Of a DNA stretch of 52,788 nucleotides, positions 41,916-50,700 are shown piece after piece. Position 1 is the first letter of the stretch; each line of letters opens with the position of its first letter. The DNA comes from Prevotella sp. (lineage in GTDB: Bacteria; Bacteroidota; Bacteroidia; Bacteroidales; Bacteroidaceae), in NCBI GenBank assembly GCA_017445845.1, contig JAFSRY010000059.1, positions 1-52,788 on the forward strand, given 5' to 3'. Both the position numbers and the translations under genes were made by a program. Under the pieces are notes generated by a model that worked only from the letters and a program-made list of their open reading frames with translations, had not been told where the DNA came from and searched no databases.

Positions 41916-43700
41916 TTAAACTTCCCTGCAAGCCTGTTCAAGCCATTCGCATTCGTCGGCATTGAGGTGTGGGGCCAGATGCTTACAGACCATACGGTGA
42001 TAGTCGTTGAGCCACTTCCTTTCTTCTTCGGTGAGGAGTTCGGCGAGAAGCGGCTCCGTGTCGATGGGACAGAGTGTCAGCGGTTTCATTCGGAGGAATT
42101 GTCCGCATTCAGTCTTCTTGTCTTCGGTGATGAGCAGGATGTTCTCGATGCGCACGCCGAAGCGTCCTTCCAGATAGACACCCGGCTCGTCGGTGATGGT
42201 CATGCCTGCGTGCAAGGGTGCCGGCACATGGTTCATGCGTACTTGATGAGGTCCTTCGTGGACGCAAAGGAAACTACCCACACCGTGACCCGTTCCATGG
42301 AGGAAGTTGAGGCCTTCGCGCCATAGCGGCTCTCGGGCGAGGGCATCAATCTGTGTACCGGTGCATCCGTCGGGGAAAAGAGCCAGTTCCAGTTGTATAT
42401 GACCTTTGAGGACCAGTGTGTAGACGCGTCGCTGTTCGTCGGTCAAGTGGCCGAGGGCAATGGTCCGGGTGATGTCCGTCGTGCCTTCGTCATATTGACC
42501 GCCGCTGTCGAGCAACAGCAGCCCTTCAGGTTTCAGGGGAATGTCTGTGTCGGGTGTCGGTTCGTAGTGGACGATGGCTCCATGCTCTTGATAGGCAGAG
42601 ATAGTGTCGAACGACGGGCCGTGGTAGTGTGGCTGTTGACGGCGAAAGGCCTCCAGTTTTTCGGCAACACTCAGCTCCGTCTGTCCTCCTTCGGCTACGG
42701 CGGGCTTCAGCCATTTCATGAAGCGGACCAAGGCGATGCCGTCATACAGCATGGCCTGATGGAAGCCCGCCTGTTCCGTAGGGTTTTTGACAGACTTCAT
42801 GGCGGGTATGGGTGATGTGCCGTCGACGACACGCTGATGCTGCTGGGCCTTTTTGTAGAGTGAATAGTTCACCTGTCGGCGGTCGATGAGGATGTTGTAT
42901 TCGAAATAGCGGCGCAGTCCTTCGCCCACGTTTTCATAGTCATCAAGGTCGACATGGCAGTCGGCCAGATAGGTCTGGACGTCGAGCGGCAGTTTCTTCC
43001 GGTCAACGAAAAGTGTCGTCTGTGTCGACGAGATGAGAAGAAAGCTGACGAAGACCGGATTGCAATGGATGTCGCTGCCTCGGAGGTTCAGCGTCCAAGC
43101 AATGTCATCGAGGGCCGTGACGAGCATTCCGTCGGCATGTTGCGCGCGCAGTTCCTTTCGGATTCGTCGGAGTTTGTCTTCTGTCGGCTCACCGGCAAAA
43201 CTGATGTCGTGGCGACGGACCTGACCTTGGGGCAGGGCAGGGCGGTCTTTCCATATACGGCTGAAGGCGTCGAGGTTCGTCCGTACGGTGATGCCGCCCC
43301 GACGGCGCATCTCTTCGATGAGGTCTTCAACGTAGTCGACCGAACTGACGCTGCCATCCAAGGCTATCTCGTTGCCGGTCTGTTGCTGTTCAATCCATTC
43401 GGCGACGGTCGGCGTTTCTTCCAAGCCTTGTTTCATGAGTTGGTATTCCGTCCCGCGCAGTTGCTGTGCTGCCGCAATGAAATAGCGCGAGTCAGTCCAC
43501 AGGGCGGCAGCATCCATTGTCACCACGACCGTGCCTGCCGACCCGTCGAAACCGCTGATCCACTCGCGGCACTTCCAATGGTCAGCCACATATTCCGACC
43601 CGTGCGGGTCGCCACTCGGAACCACATAAGCCCCCAATCCCTCTTGTCTCATCACCTCGCGAAGCGCGGACAAGCGTTCTCGAATATCGTTCTCTTTCAT
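41916..43700 (-). CDS. pepP: Xaa-Pro aminopeptidase (M24B)
   Basis: The 594-residue cytoplasmic peptidase has two creatinase-type N-terminal domains (GAYVVPSGDPHGSEYVADHW, LWTDSRYF) and a C-terminal pita-bread metallopeptidase domain with the metal ligands in LLLDSGGQYDEGTTDITRT, the histidine in HGTGHGVGSFL, and glutamates in ITDEPGVYLEG and GVRIENIL. It removes N-terminal residues before proline. It is the long form found in Bacteroidota and eukaryotes (about 600 residues) rather than the 440-residue E. coli type. A -7 element lies 28 nt upstream. Confidence 0.92.
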   Translation of the reverse strand: MKENDIRERLSALREVMRQEGLGAYVVPSGDPHGSEYVADHWKCREWISGFDGSAGTVVVTMDAAALWTDSRYFIAAAQQLRGTEYQLMKQGLEETPTVAEWIEQQQTGNEIALDGSVSSVDYVEDLIEEMRRRGGITVRTNLDAFSRIWKDRPALPQGQVRRHDISFAGEPTEDKLRRIRKELRAQHADGMLVTALDDIAWTLNLRGSDIHCNPVFVSFLLISSTQTTLFVDRKKLPLDVQTYLADCHVDLDDYENVGEGLRRYFEYNILIDRRQVNYSLYKKAQQHQRVVDGTSPIPAMKSVKNPTEQAGFHQAMLYDGIALVRFMKWLKPAVAEGGQTELSVAEKLEAFRRQQPHYHGPSFDTISAYQEHGAIVHYEPTPDTDIPLKPEGLLLLDSGGQYDEGTTDITRTIALGHLTDEQRRVYTLVLKGHIQLELALFPDGCTGTQIDALAREPLWREGLNFLHGTGHGVGSFLCVHEGPHQVRMNHVPAPLHAGMTITDEPGVYLEGRFGVRIENILLITEDKKTECGQFLRMKPLTLCPIDTEPLLAELLTEEERKWLNDYHRMVCKHLAPHLNADECEWLEQACREV

Positions 43701-43727
43701 AAGCTTTCTGTCTCTTTATTTTGTTTG

Positions 43728-43735
43728 CAAATTTA
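43728..43735 (-). promoter_or_regulatory. -7 promoter element for pepP
   Basis: On the minus strand this is TAAATTTG, a full consensus match, 28 nt before the ATG at 43700. Confidence 0.55.
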
Positions 43736-43829
43736 CATGTTTTTCGTCAAAAACCCAAATGTAAGTTGAAAAGAAAGTAAATTTATTTTAAAAGGTGGAG
43801 TGTTTCTGCCGCCTTCCGCTTTTTTTTAT

Positions 43830-43837
43830 TATCTTTG
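43830..43837 (+). promoter_or_regulatory. -7 promoter element for mdh (TATCTTTG)
   Basis: TATCTTTG matches the consensus and lies 46 nt before the mdh ATG. It is about 95 nt from the divergent pepP promoter. Confidence 0.55.
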
Positions 43838-43882
43838 CACCTTGAAAGTAAAATTAATTTTAAATCTTAAATAAAAAAAGTT

Positions 43883-44875
43883 ATGGCATTTTTGACAAAC
43901 GACAAACTGACGATTGTCGGCGCAGCCGGCATGATTGGTTCAAACATGGTTCAGACAGCCCTGACCATGGGACTGACAAACGACATCTGTCTTTACGACG
44001 TATTCTCACCCGAGGGTGTAGCTGAGGAAATGCGGCAGAGTGGCTTCGGCGACGTGAAGATCACCGCTACCACTGACGCCAAGGAGGCTTTCACCAATGC
44101 AAAGTACATCATTTCGTCGGGTGGTGCTCCCCGTAAGGAAGGCATGACTCGTGAGGACCTGCTGGCCGGCAACTGCAAGATTGCCGAGGAACTTGGCAAG
44201 AACATCAAGACCTTCTGCCCCGATGTGAAGCATGTCGTCATCATTTTCAACCCCGCTGACCTTACTGGTCTCGTCACCCTGCTCTACTCAGGATTGAAGC
44301 CCTCACAGGTGACCACCCTGGCCGCCCTCGACACCACTCGTCTGCAGTCGGCTCTTGCCAAGAAGTTCGGTGTCATGCAGAGCGAAATCACCGGTTGCGC
44401 TACCTATGGCGGCCACGGCGAGCAGATGGCAGTCTTCGGCAGCCATGTCGAGATTGACGGTCGCAAACTGACCGACATCATCGGTACGCCCGAATTCCCG
44501 GCTGAAGAGTGGGAGCAGATGAAGAAGGATGTCACCCAGGGTGGTGCCGCCATCATCAAGCTGCGCGGCCGTTCGTCGTTCCAGAGCCCGGCTTATCTCT
44601 CTGTCGAGATGATCCGTTCGGTGATGGGTGGCGAAGCCTTCCGTTTCCCCGTCGGAACGTATGTGAAGACCGACAAGTACGACCACATCATGATGGCCAT
44701 GAAGACAACCCTCGACACCACCGGTGCACACTTCGAGGTTCCTCAGGGCACAGCCGAGGAGAATGCCAAACTCGACCAGAGCTATGAGCACCTCTGCAAG
44801 ATGCGTGACGAGCTTGTCACACTGAACATCGTTCCCGAAATCGCCAAGTGGAACGAAATCAACCCGAACCTCTGA
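43883..44875 (+). CDS. mdh: Malate dehydrogenase
   Basis: The 330-residue enzyme interconverts malate and oxaloacetate. It has the NAD-binding loop VGAAGMIGSNM (residues 12-22), the coenzyme-specificity region ICLYDVFSPEG, SSGGAPRKEGMTREDLLAGN with catalytic arginines, the IIFNPADLTGLV strand, and the active-site histidine in GCATYGGHGEQMAVF. It is followed by a hairpin and the ECF sigma gene, 97 nt downstream on the same strand. In Bacteroidota it works in the reductive branch to fumarate and succinate. Confidence 0.92.
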   Translation: MAFLTNDKLTIVGAAGMIGSNMVQTALTMGLTNDICLYDVFSPEGVAEEMRQSGFGDVKITATTDAKEAFTNAKYIISSGGAPRKEGMTREDLLAGNCKIAEELGKNIKTFCPDVKHVVIIFNPADLTGLVTLLYSGLKPSQVTTLAALDTTRLQSALAKKFGVMQSEITGCATYGGHGEQMAVFGSHVEIDGRKLTDIIGTPEFPAEEWEQMKKDVTQGGAAIIKLRGRSSFQSPAYLSVEMIRSVMGGEAFRFPVGTYVKTDKYDHIMMAMKTTLDTTGAHFEVPQGTAEENAKLDQSYEHLCKMRDELVTLNIVPEIAKWNEINPNL

Positions 44876-44880
44876 TTTTA

Positions 44881-44969
44881 ATGAGGAATGAGAAATGAGA
44901 AAAGAGGAATGGCCTGCCGGTTCGCTGACAGCTGTTTCTCTTTCCTCATTTATCATTTCTTATTCAGAA
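44881..44969. terminator. Imperfect hairpin between mdh and the sigma gene
   Basis: The purine-rich arm around 44886-44906 (GAATGAGAAATGAG and AAAAGAG) is complementary to CTCTTTCCTCATTTATCATT around 44938-44959, about 18-20 pairs with gaps. It lies just after the mdh stop and just before the sigma-factor ATG. It may end the mdh transcript or attenuate readthrough. Confidence 0.45.
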
Positions 44970-44972
44970 AAA

Positions 44973-45479
44973 ATGTCAACCGATCAGCTTTTCCGCAGTT
45001 ATTATCGTCCGCTTTGCCTTTATGCCTTACACTACGTCGCCGATGCCGAAGTGGTGGAAGACATCGTGCAAGACTGTTTCGTGCGGTATCTGGAACAGCA
45101 GCGTAAAGGTGTTGGCATCGAGGAACCGAAGTCGTGGCTCTACCGAGCCGCCCGCAATGCCAGTATTGACTACATCCGTCGCGAAAAGAAGATGGTAGGA
45201 ACGATGCCGTTGCCTCACGACCTCGACGGCTTCATTACCGACGAAGAGGCTCAGGAGCGCTCCCTTCATGAGGCCGAACTGTGGACGGCTATCGATGCAC
45301 TGCCGCCGCGTTGTCGCGAAGTCTTTCTCCTTTCGAAGCGCGACAACAAAAAATATCGTGAGATAGCCCTGCAACTCGGCATCTCGGAAAAGACCGTGGA
45401 ACACCATGTCGCCAAGGCTCTCCGCATCTTGCGCGGAAAGCGAAGTGACTATTTTTATCTCCTTTCCCTCGTCGCCTGA
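44973..45479 (+). CDS. ECF RNA polymerase sigma factor (FecI-like)
   Basis: The 168-residue protein has sigma region 2 (LFRSYYRPLCLYALHYVAD, EDIVQDCFVRYLEQ, SWLYRAARNASIDYIRRE) and region 4 (ALPPRCREVFLLSKRDNKKY, EIALQLGISEKTVEHHVAKA). Bacteroidota FecI-like sigma factors direct transcription of TonB-dependent transport genes and are held by a FecR-type anti-sigma at the membrane. The candidate partners lie at 46366-50693, beyond the antisense ndk gene. The frame is open to 44895 through the hairpin; the ATG at 44973 starts the family's usual N-terminus. Confidence 0.9.
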   Translation: MSTDQLFRSYYRPLCLYALHYVADAEVVEDIVQDCFVRYLEQQRKGVGIEEPKSWLYRAARNASIDYIRREKKMVGTMPLPHDLDGFITDEEAQERSLHEAELWTAIDALPPRCREVFLLSKRDNKKYREIALQLGISEKTVEHHVAKALRILRGKRSDYFYLLSLVA

Positions 45480-45517
45480 GGTTTTTTTCGCTCAGACAAC
45501 ACTCCCGTTCAGAACAC

Positions 45518-45979
45518 TTATCTCTCGTCCTCGGCGTAGAGATAGGGATTGGCACCGCTTGAATACTCGAAAATCTCTTCCGGCCGGAAGAAGCGGGCCA
45601 GCTCGATGGCAGCATTCTCTACCGAGTCGGAAGCGTGGACGATGTTCTGCTGATTGCTCAGCGAGTAGTCGCCGCGAATGGTGCCTGGGGCAGCCACGCG
45701 ACCGTTGGTGGCACCCGTCATCGTGCGCACCACCTGCACGGCATCAATACCCTCCAAGGCCAGGGCGATGACGGGTGAAATCTTCATTGATGCAGCCAGG
45801 ATGGGGAAGAAGGGCTTCTCGGCCAGATGGGCATAGTGTTCGCGAAGAATGGCATCGTCGAGCTGCATCATCTTCATGCCGGCAATGCGCAGGCCGCGAC
45901 GTTCAAAACGGGTGACAACTTCGCCGATGAGCTTTCGCTGGACGCAACTCGGCTTCAATAATACTAAAGTCTTTTCCAT
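45518..45979 (-). CDS. ndk: Nucleoside diphosphate kinase
   Basis: The 153-residue enzyme transfers phosphate between nucleotides through a phosphohistidine. It shows EKTLVLLKPSCVQRKLIGE, FERRGLRIAGMKMMQL, the MTGATNGRVAAPGTIRGDY region and the active-site histidine in NIVHASDSVENAAIE. Length is standard with a short C-terminal tail. The ATG at 45979 is supported by a -7 element 39 nt upstream. It sits on the opposite strand between the sigma gene and the receptor gene, ending 38 nt from the sigma stop. Confidence 0.95.
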   Translation of the reverse strand: MEKTLVLLKPSCVQRKLIGEVVTRFERRGLRIAGMKMMQLDDAILREHYAHLAEKPFFPILAASMKISPVIALALEGIDAVQVVRTMTGATNGRVAAPGTIRGDYSLSNQQNIVHASDSVENAAIELARFFRPEEIFEYSSGANPYLYAEDER

Positions 45980-46017
45980 AAATGAGTTATATTCGGTAAT
46001 ATAGTCAGGTTTTTCTG

Positions 46018-46025
46018 CAAAGGTA
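46018..46025 (-). promoter_or_regulatory. -7 promoter element for ndk
   Basis: On the minus strand this is TACCTTTG, a full consensus match, 39 nt before the ATG at 45979. Confidence 0.58.
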
Positions 46026-46120
46026 TTACTTTTATTTGAATATACCAACAGATTTCTGCTTATTTTTTCTATTATCGCTGCTTGCCGGTACAGAGGGTTG
46101 CCGATACCTCAAAGTTGCAT

Positions 46121-46274
46121 CAAGCACTGGTGTGCCTGTTATCAAGCACAGATAAGCCTGTTATCAAGCATAGATAAGCCTGTTATCAAGCACTGATAAT
46201 CCGATTATCAAGCATTGGTGTGCCTGTTATCAAGCACTGATAATCCTGTTATCAGTTTCTGATGACAATGGCGG
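46121..46274. repeat. 22-nt tandem repeat array upstream of the receptor gene
   Basis: Six complete units of exactly 22 nt start at 46121, 46143, 46165, 46187, 46209 and 46231, each beginning CAAGCA and ending near CCTGTTAT; a decayed seventh follows from 46253. Units alternate between CACTGATAA, CATAGATAA and CACTGGTGT middle parts. There are no spacers, so it is not CRISPR. It lies between the ndk promoter and the receptor start, a place where operators would sit. Confidence 0.85.
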
Positions 46275-46365
46275 CACATTTTTTCGCCACTGTTTTTCTT
46301 TTTTTTTCGGGTGGGGGATTTGTGTATGCCGTGCGTCATAAAGGTAAAAGGCAAATAATATAAAG

Positions 46366-49089
46366 ATGATTTCCGACAAACAAACTACAAGAAAAATCGT
46401 CGGACTGTTGCTCTTGACGGCCACCCTGCTGTCGGTACAACCGTTACCGGCTCAGACGCTGCGTCAGGAGATGGACAAGCTGCATGGTGAACGGGGGGTG
46501 ATTTTCGTCTACGATGCCGCGTTGCCCGTCGCTCAGCCCTATAGCGGACCGTCGCTCAGCGGGATGCCGCTCGACGCAGCCCTGCAGAGTCTTTTCTCCG
46601 GCACCGCCATCTCATTCCGTCGGCAAGGGCACTATGTGCTGCTGAAGGCCGATGACGGCAAAAAGCCGAAACCGAAAAATGCCGTCCTTCAGCATTTCAC
46701 CGTGAGCGGATATGTGAGCGACGAGAGCGGTGAACGGTTGCTCAGTGCCACCATCTACGACCTCAACAGTTGTCAGGGAACCACTACCAACAGCCACGGC
46801 TATTACTCCATTACTCTTGCCGAGGGGCTGCACAGCCTGCGCTATTCCTACCTGGGATATGCCGACACCCTTGTCACTGTCGACCTCAGGAAGAATGAAC
46901 ACAAGGACATGGCAATGAGTCTTGTAAACAACATTGACGAGGTCATTGTAGAAGGTGACATGAACTCGCCGCTGCTCACGACCCAGACCGGCAAGCGCAC
47001 GCTCTCGGCAAAGGACATTAATACCGAGTATGCCCTGCTCTCCTCGCCCGATGTGGTGAAGACTCTGCAAAGACTCTCTGGTGTGCAGGAAGGCATCGAA
47101 CTGGCCTCGGGACTCTATGTACACGGCGGCAACGGTGATGAGAACCTCTTCCTGATTGACGGCACACCCCTCTATCAGGTCAACCACATGCTCGGCCTCT
47201 TCTCGTCGTTCAACACCGACGTGGTGAAGACCGTCGATTTCTTTAAGAGCGGATTCCCCGCCCGCTACGGCGGACGACTGTCGAGTGTCATCGACGTGCG
47301 CACCGGCGATGGCGACATGCTCCACACCCACGGTTCCTATCGCATCGGACTGCTCGAAGGCGCTTTCCATCTTGAGGGCCCCATCGGAAAGAAGGACCGG
47401 GGGAATGGTGTGCGCGGCATCGACTATGGCACTTCCTATAACATCGGACTGCGACGCTCGTGGCTCGACCTCATCACACGGCCCACCTTCGCTGTCATCA
47501 ACCACAGCAATGACCCTGACGAAGACTTCTCGCTCGCCTATGCCTTCCACGACCTCAACGCCAAGCTCACCCATATCTTCTCCTCGCGGTCGCGTGCATA
47601 CATTAGTATATATTCGGGAATCGACAAGTTCTCGACCGATAACGAGTATATGTGGCAAAATGACGAGGGCACCATCGGCGACCGAGACATTACGAAGAAC
47701 CGCTTCAACTGGGGAAACTTCAATGCCGCACTCAACTGGAACTATCAACTCACACCGCGACTCTTTGCCAACTTTACAGCCTTTTACACGCTAAACCGTG
47801 CCAGATACTCCATTTTGGAGGACGACCGCACGTCGTGGAAAGTGGAGGGCAAGCTGATATCAGTCTTCCGCAATGAACACGGCTACCGTTCGACCATCGG
47901 CGATGCCGGCTATCGTTCGGAGTTCGACTACCGGCCGTCGCCCCGGCACCACATCCGCTTCGGCCACGACTATACCCATCACCTCTTCCGACCGCAGACA
48001 CACAACGAAATGGCATACTACGGCAATGACGAAAATACGGACACGGTGGCCGCCTCTGGCAGCAACCGACATCGGGCTCACGAGTTGACATTCTATGCCG
48101 AGGACGAACTGACACTCAATAACCGATGGAGCCTCAATGCAGGATTGAACATCAACTGCTTCCGCATCCAGCAGAAGACATTCTTCTCGTCCGACCCGCG
48201 ACTGGCAGTGAAGTTCCAACTGGCTCAGAACCTCTCGGCGAAGGCTTCCTATACGATGATGTCGCAGTTCGTTCACAAAATATCAAACGCCTTCCTCGAA
48301 TTGCCTACTGACTATTGGGTGCCAACGACGGAACGACTCCATCCCATGCGCTCACGGCAGATGGCTGTCGGCCTCTACTGGCAACCCGTCCGGCAGCTGC
48401 TCCTTACCGCCGAGGGCTATTATAAACGCACCAACCATCTGTTGCAATACAGCAACTGGAGCGGGTTGGAACCGCCAGCCACCAAATGGGACCAGAGCAT
48501 CATGGAGGGGAAAGGAATGTTCTATGGCATCGAGCTTGATGCAGGATATAGCACGAAGTACGTTCAGCTCACGGCAGCCTATACGCTCTCGTGGAACAAA
48601 CGATATTACAAAGAATTCTACGACGGATGGTATTTCGACAAATTTGACAACAGACACAAAGTCAACCTCAACGCCCGCGTCGCCCTCGGCAGGCAGACCG
48701 AAGCCTATGCCGCATGGACCTTCCACACGGGCAATCATCTGACCTTCCCAACGCAGTATGTTCCGTTGCCAGGTATATCGGAGACGAAGGATGACGGCGG
48801 CCATGCCTATGGAGACAACTACTACGGAGAAACCCGTTGGGAGTTTATCTACGAACATCCCAACAACATCGTCCTGCCGGCCTATCACCGATTGGACCTG
48901 GGCTTCAACTTCCGACATCAGACCAAGGCAGGACATGAGCGCATCTGGAACCTCTCTGTATACAATGCATATTGCCATCTGAACTCCATGTGGATTGATG
49001 TCGACTATCGTTCCGACGGTTCTTTCAGCATGAAGAACAAAGGATTCATCCCCATTATACCCTCAGTGAGCTACACCATTAAGTTCTAA
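46366..49089 (+). CDS. TonB-dependent receptor with STN signalling domain
   Basis: The 907-residue outer-membrane protein has a signal peptide (cleavage near PLPAQ), an STN domain (about 31-100: LRQEMDKLHGERGVIFVYD, LDAALQSLFSGTAISF), a carboxypeptidase-regulatory-like domain (about 110-190: VSGYVSDESGERLLSATIYD), the plug (about 205-312: GLYVHGGNGDENLFLIDG, FFKSGFPARYGGRLSSVID) and a 22-strand barrel ending SYTIKF. The STN domain is the part that signals to FecR-type anti-sigma proteins in the periplasm. The cargo is unknown. It heads a three-gene operon with a DUF4249 lipoprotein and a short anti-sigma-like protein. Confidence 0.93.
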   Translation: MISDKQTTRKIVGLLLLTATLLSVQPLPAQTLRQEMDKLHGERGVIFVYDAALPVAQPYSGPSLSGMPLDAALQSLFSGTAISFRRQGHYVLLKADDGKKPKPKNAVLQHFTVSGYVSDESGERLLSATIYDLNSCQGTTTNSHGYYSITLAEGLHSLRYSYLGYADTLVTVDLRKNEHKDMAMSLVNNIDEVIVEGDMNSPLLTTQTGKRTLSAKDINTEYALLSSPDVVKTLQRLSGVQEGIELASGLYVHGGNGDENLFLIDGTPLYQVNHMLGLFSSFNTDVVKTVDFFKSGFPARYGGRLSSVIDVRTGDGDMLHTHGSYRIGLLEGAFHLEGPIGKKDRGNGVRGIDYGTSYNIGLRRSWLDLITRPTFAVINHSNDPDEDFSLAYAFHDLNAKLTHIFSSRSRAYISIYSGIDKFSTDNEYMWQNDEGTIGDRDITKNRFNWGNFNAALNWNYQLTPRLFANFTAFYTLNRARYSILEDDRTSWKVEGKLISVFRNEHGYRSTIGDAGYRSEFDYRPSPRHHIRFGHDYTHHLFRPQTHNEMAYYGNDENTDTVAASGSNRHRAHELTFYAEDELTLNNRWSLNAGLNINCFRIQQKTFFSSDPRLAVKFQLAQNLSAKASYTMMSQFVHKISNAFLELPTDYWVPTTERLHPMRSRQMAVGLYWQPVRQLLLTAEGYYKRTNHLLQYSNWSGLEPPATKWDQSIMEGKGMFYGIELDAGYSTKYVQLTAAYTLSWNKRYYKEFYDGWYFDKFDNRHKVNLNARVALGRQTEAYAAWTFHTGNHLTFPTQYVPLPGISETKDDGGHAYGDNYYGETRWEFIYEHPNNIVLPAYHRLDLGFNFRHQTKAGHERIWNLSVYNAYCHLNSMWIDVDYRSDGSFSMKNKGFIPIIPSVSYTIKF

Positions 49090-49095
49090 AAAAAC

Positions 49096-50163
49096 ATGAA
49101 GATGAAAAATAACATGATGAATAAAATAATAAAGGCAATACTTCTTGTCATTTTGATGTCCGCCTGTCGTGACGATTACAGCCTTGACAACCTGAACGAC
49201 TCGCCAAAACTGGTCGTCTACTGCCTGCCGTCGCCTCAGCAGGATACAACCTTCATCGACATTGCAAGGAGTATACCCGTGCAGGACCGAAAGGGGAGGG
49301 AAACGGAAGACGGTCAGATAAAGGGCGTAAAGGTCACTTATCTCCTCAACAATGAAAAATGCCCCGTGGAATATGCTGCAGATGCAGGACAGTACTTCGT
49401 CGTCAGCCGCCACCAGCCTGGCGACCGTGTCGACATCGATGTGTCTGCCGAAGGGATGCCTCGCACGACGGCATCGACGGTGGTGCCGGAAGCTGTGTCC
49501 ATAGCGTTACACCGCATAGTAGAAATCAGAGACTACGATGCCTACACTTACGCTATAAGCGATTACGATCAGGTGCAGGCCTCGTTTGCCGATCCTGCTG
49601 CCACCGCCGACTATTACGGACTGCGTGTCAGGATAAAATACTATGACGGCTTTGCCGAAGGTGGCATCTATACAGGTGACACAGATGAAAAATGGTTCGT
49701 TGACAGCTACGATGAATACTGTGAGGTGAAACTCCGACATCCGGAACTCAAGTGGAAATGGATCATCACCGATAGCACCTATGTATATCCGGAAATCAAC
49801 ACACGTTCAGAACCACTGTTGCATCCGCTGACCGACCTCGACGAAGACTTCGGCTATGAAGCCGACTTTTACGGAGGTCTATACATCTTCTCCGACGAGG
49901 GCATCAACGGACAGGAATACACACTACGGCTGAACATCTCCACCAGCGAGCGTAAGGGCTTCATGCAGAAATATCAGGTCATGCTCTATCGCCTTACCCC
50001 CGAATACTACCGATACCTGAAGTCCATCAACGACCTCGGAAACAACGAATTGGCAAAAATCGGATTTTCACAAATCACACCCACCTACACCAATGTCAGA
50101 GGGGGCATCGGAATTGTCGGAGGGTATAACAGAAGCGAAACACAATGGAAAGTGAGACAATGA
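49096..50163 (+). CDS. DUF4249 family lipoprotein
   Basis: The 355-residue product has a lipoprotein signal (IKAILLVILMSAC, lipobox MSAC) and the DUF4249 pattern: SPKLVVYCLPSPQQDTTFID near the start, GVKVTYLLNNEKCPVEY, YGLRVRIKYYDGFAEGG, YGGLYIFSDEGINGQEYTL and YYRYLKSINDLGNNELAKIG towards the end. DUF4249 proteins regularly accompany STN-type TonB receptors and are thought to act with them at the cell surface. It starts 6 nt after the receptor stop and its own stop overlaps the next gene's start. Confidence 0.9.
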   Translation: MKMKNNMMNKIIKAILLVILMSACRDDYSLDNLNDSPKLVVYCLPSPQQDTTFIDIARSIPVQDRKGRETEDGQIKGVKVTYLLNNEKCPVEYAADAGQYFVVSRHQPGDRVDIDVSAEGMPRTTASTVVPEAVSIALHRIVEIRDYDAYTYAISDYDQVQASFADPAATADYYGLRVRIKYYDGFAEGGIYTGDTDEKWFVDSYDEYCEVKLRHPELKWKWIITDSTYVYPEINTRSEPLLHPLTDLDEDFGYEADFYGGLYIFSDEGINGQEYTLRLNISTSERKGFMQKYQVMLYRLTPEYYRYLKSINDLGNNELAKIGFSQITPTYTNVRGGIGIVGGYNRSETQWKVRQ

Positions 50164-50693
50164 ATGAGGAGACAATGAATAAGAATGCAATGAAGAAAGA
50201 CGCAAAGAATGAGGAAATGAATAGCGAAGAGCGCTTTGTCCTCAGCCATTATACCCCAGGACACTTCGACAGTCTGCAGGCGCGTCGCCGTCTGCAACAG
50301 CAACACCCGGAACTGTGTAACCAACGACAGTGGCATTGGCATCGCATAGCTGCCGCAGCAGCAGCCGTCACCATCTTCGTCACAGCATACGCTCTGCTCA
50401 GCAACCCGTGGTCGTCAGAAAACCAGCCTGTCACCACTTCTGACATACCCGTCAAAGTGGCAAAAGTCCAGCCGCACAGCTTCCATTTCGACCATACCCC
50501 CCTTAGTGAGGTGTTGCGCCAGCTCGAGCAAGTATATGGCGTAAGCCTTGTCGCCTCCGATACCCTAAACCCCACCACACGGCAGCCCTTACGCCTCACT
50601 GCTGACTTCGAGGCCGACAGCCTCTCTGCACTATTACCGCTCATCGAGGAAACACTCGGAGTAACCTTGCAGCAAGGCCCTCCCCGCCCTTAA
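50160..50693 (+). CDS. Short anti-sigma-like membrane protein (no FecR domain)
   Basis: The product (about 177 residues) has a charged cytoplasmic N-terminus (1-60), one membrane helix (about 62-80, HRIAAAAAAVTIFVTAYALL) and a periplasmic STN/DUF4974-like domain (about 105-171: FHFDHTPLSEVLRQLEQVYG, SLSALLPLIEETLGVTL). FecR-type anti-sigma proteins have the same order, but carry a FecR domain of about 100 residues between the helix and DUF4974; here only about 24 residues fill that gap. The ATG at 50160 overlaps the DUF4249 stop (ATGA); an in-frame start at 50145 is also possible. It probably controls the ECF sigma factor at 44973. Confidence 0.72.
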   Translation: MNEETMNKNAMKKDAKNEEMNSEERFVLSHYTPGHFDSLQARRRLQQQHPELCNQRQWHWHRIAAAAAAVTIFVTAYALLSNPWSSENQPVTTSDIPVKVAKVQPHSFHFDHTPLSEVLRQLEQVYGVSLVASDTLNPTTRQPLRLTADFEADSLSALLPLIEETLGVTLQQGPPRP

Positions 50694-50700
50694 CCGTATG

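Noticed and set aside
46121-46274. CRISPR array
   Set aside because: Units of 22 nt follow each other without spacers and no cas gene is present.
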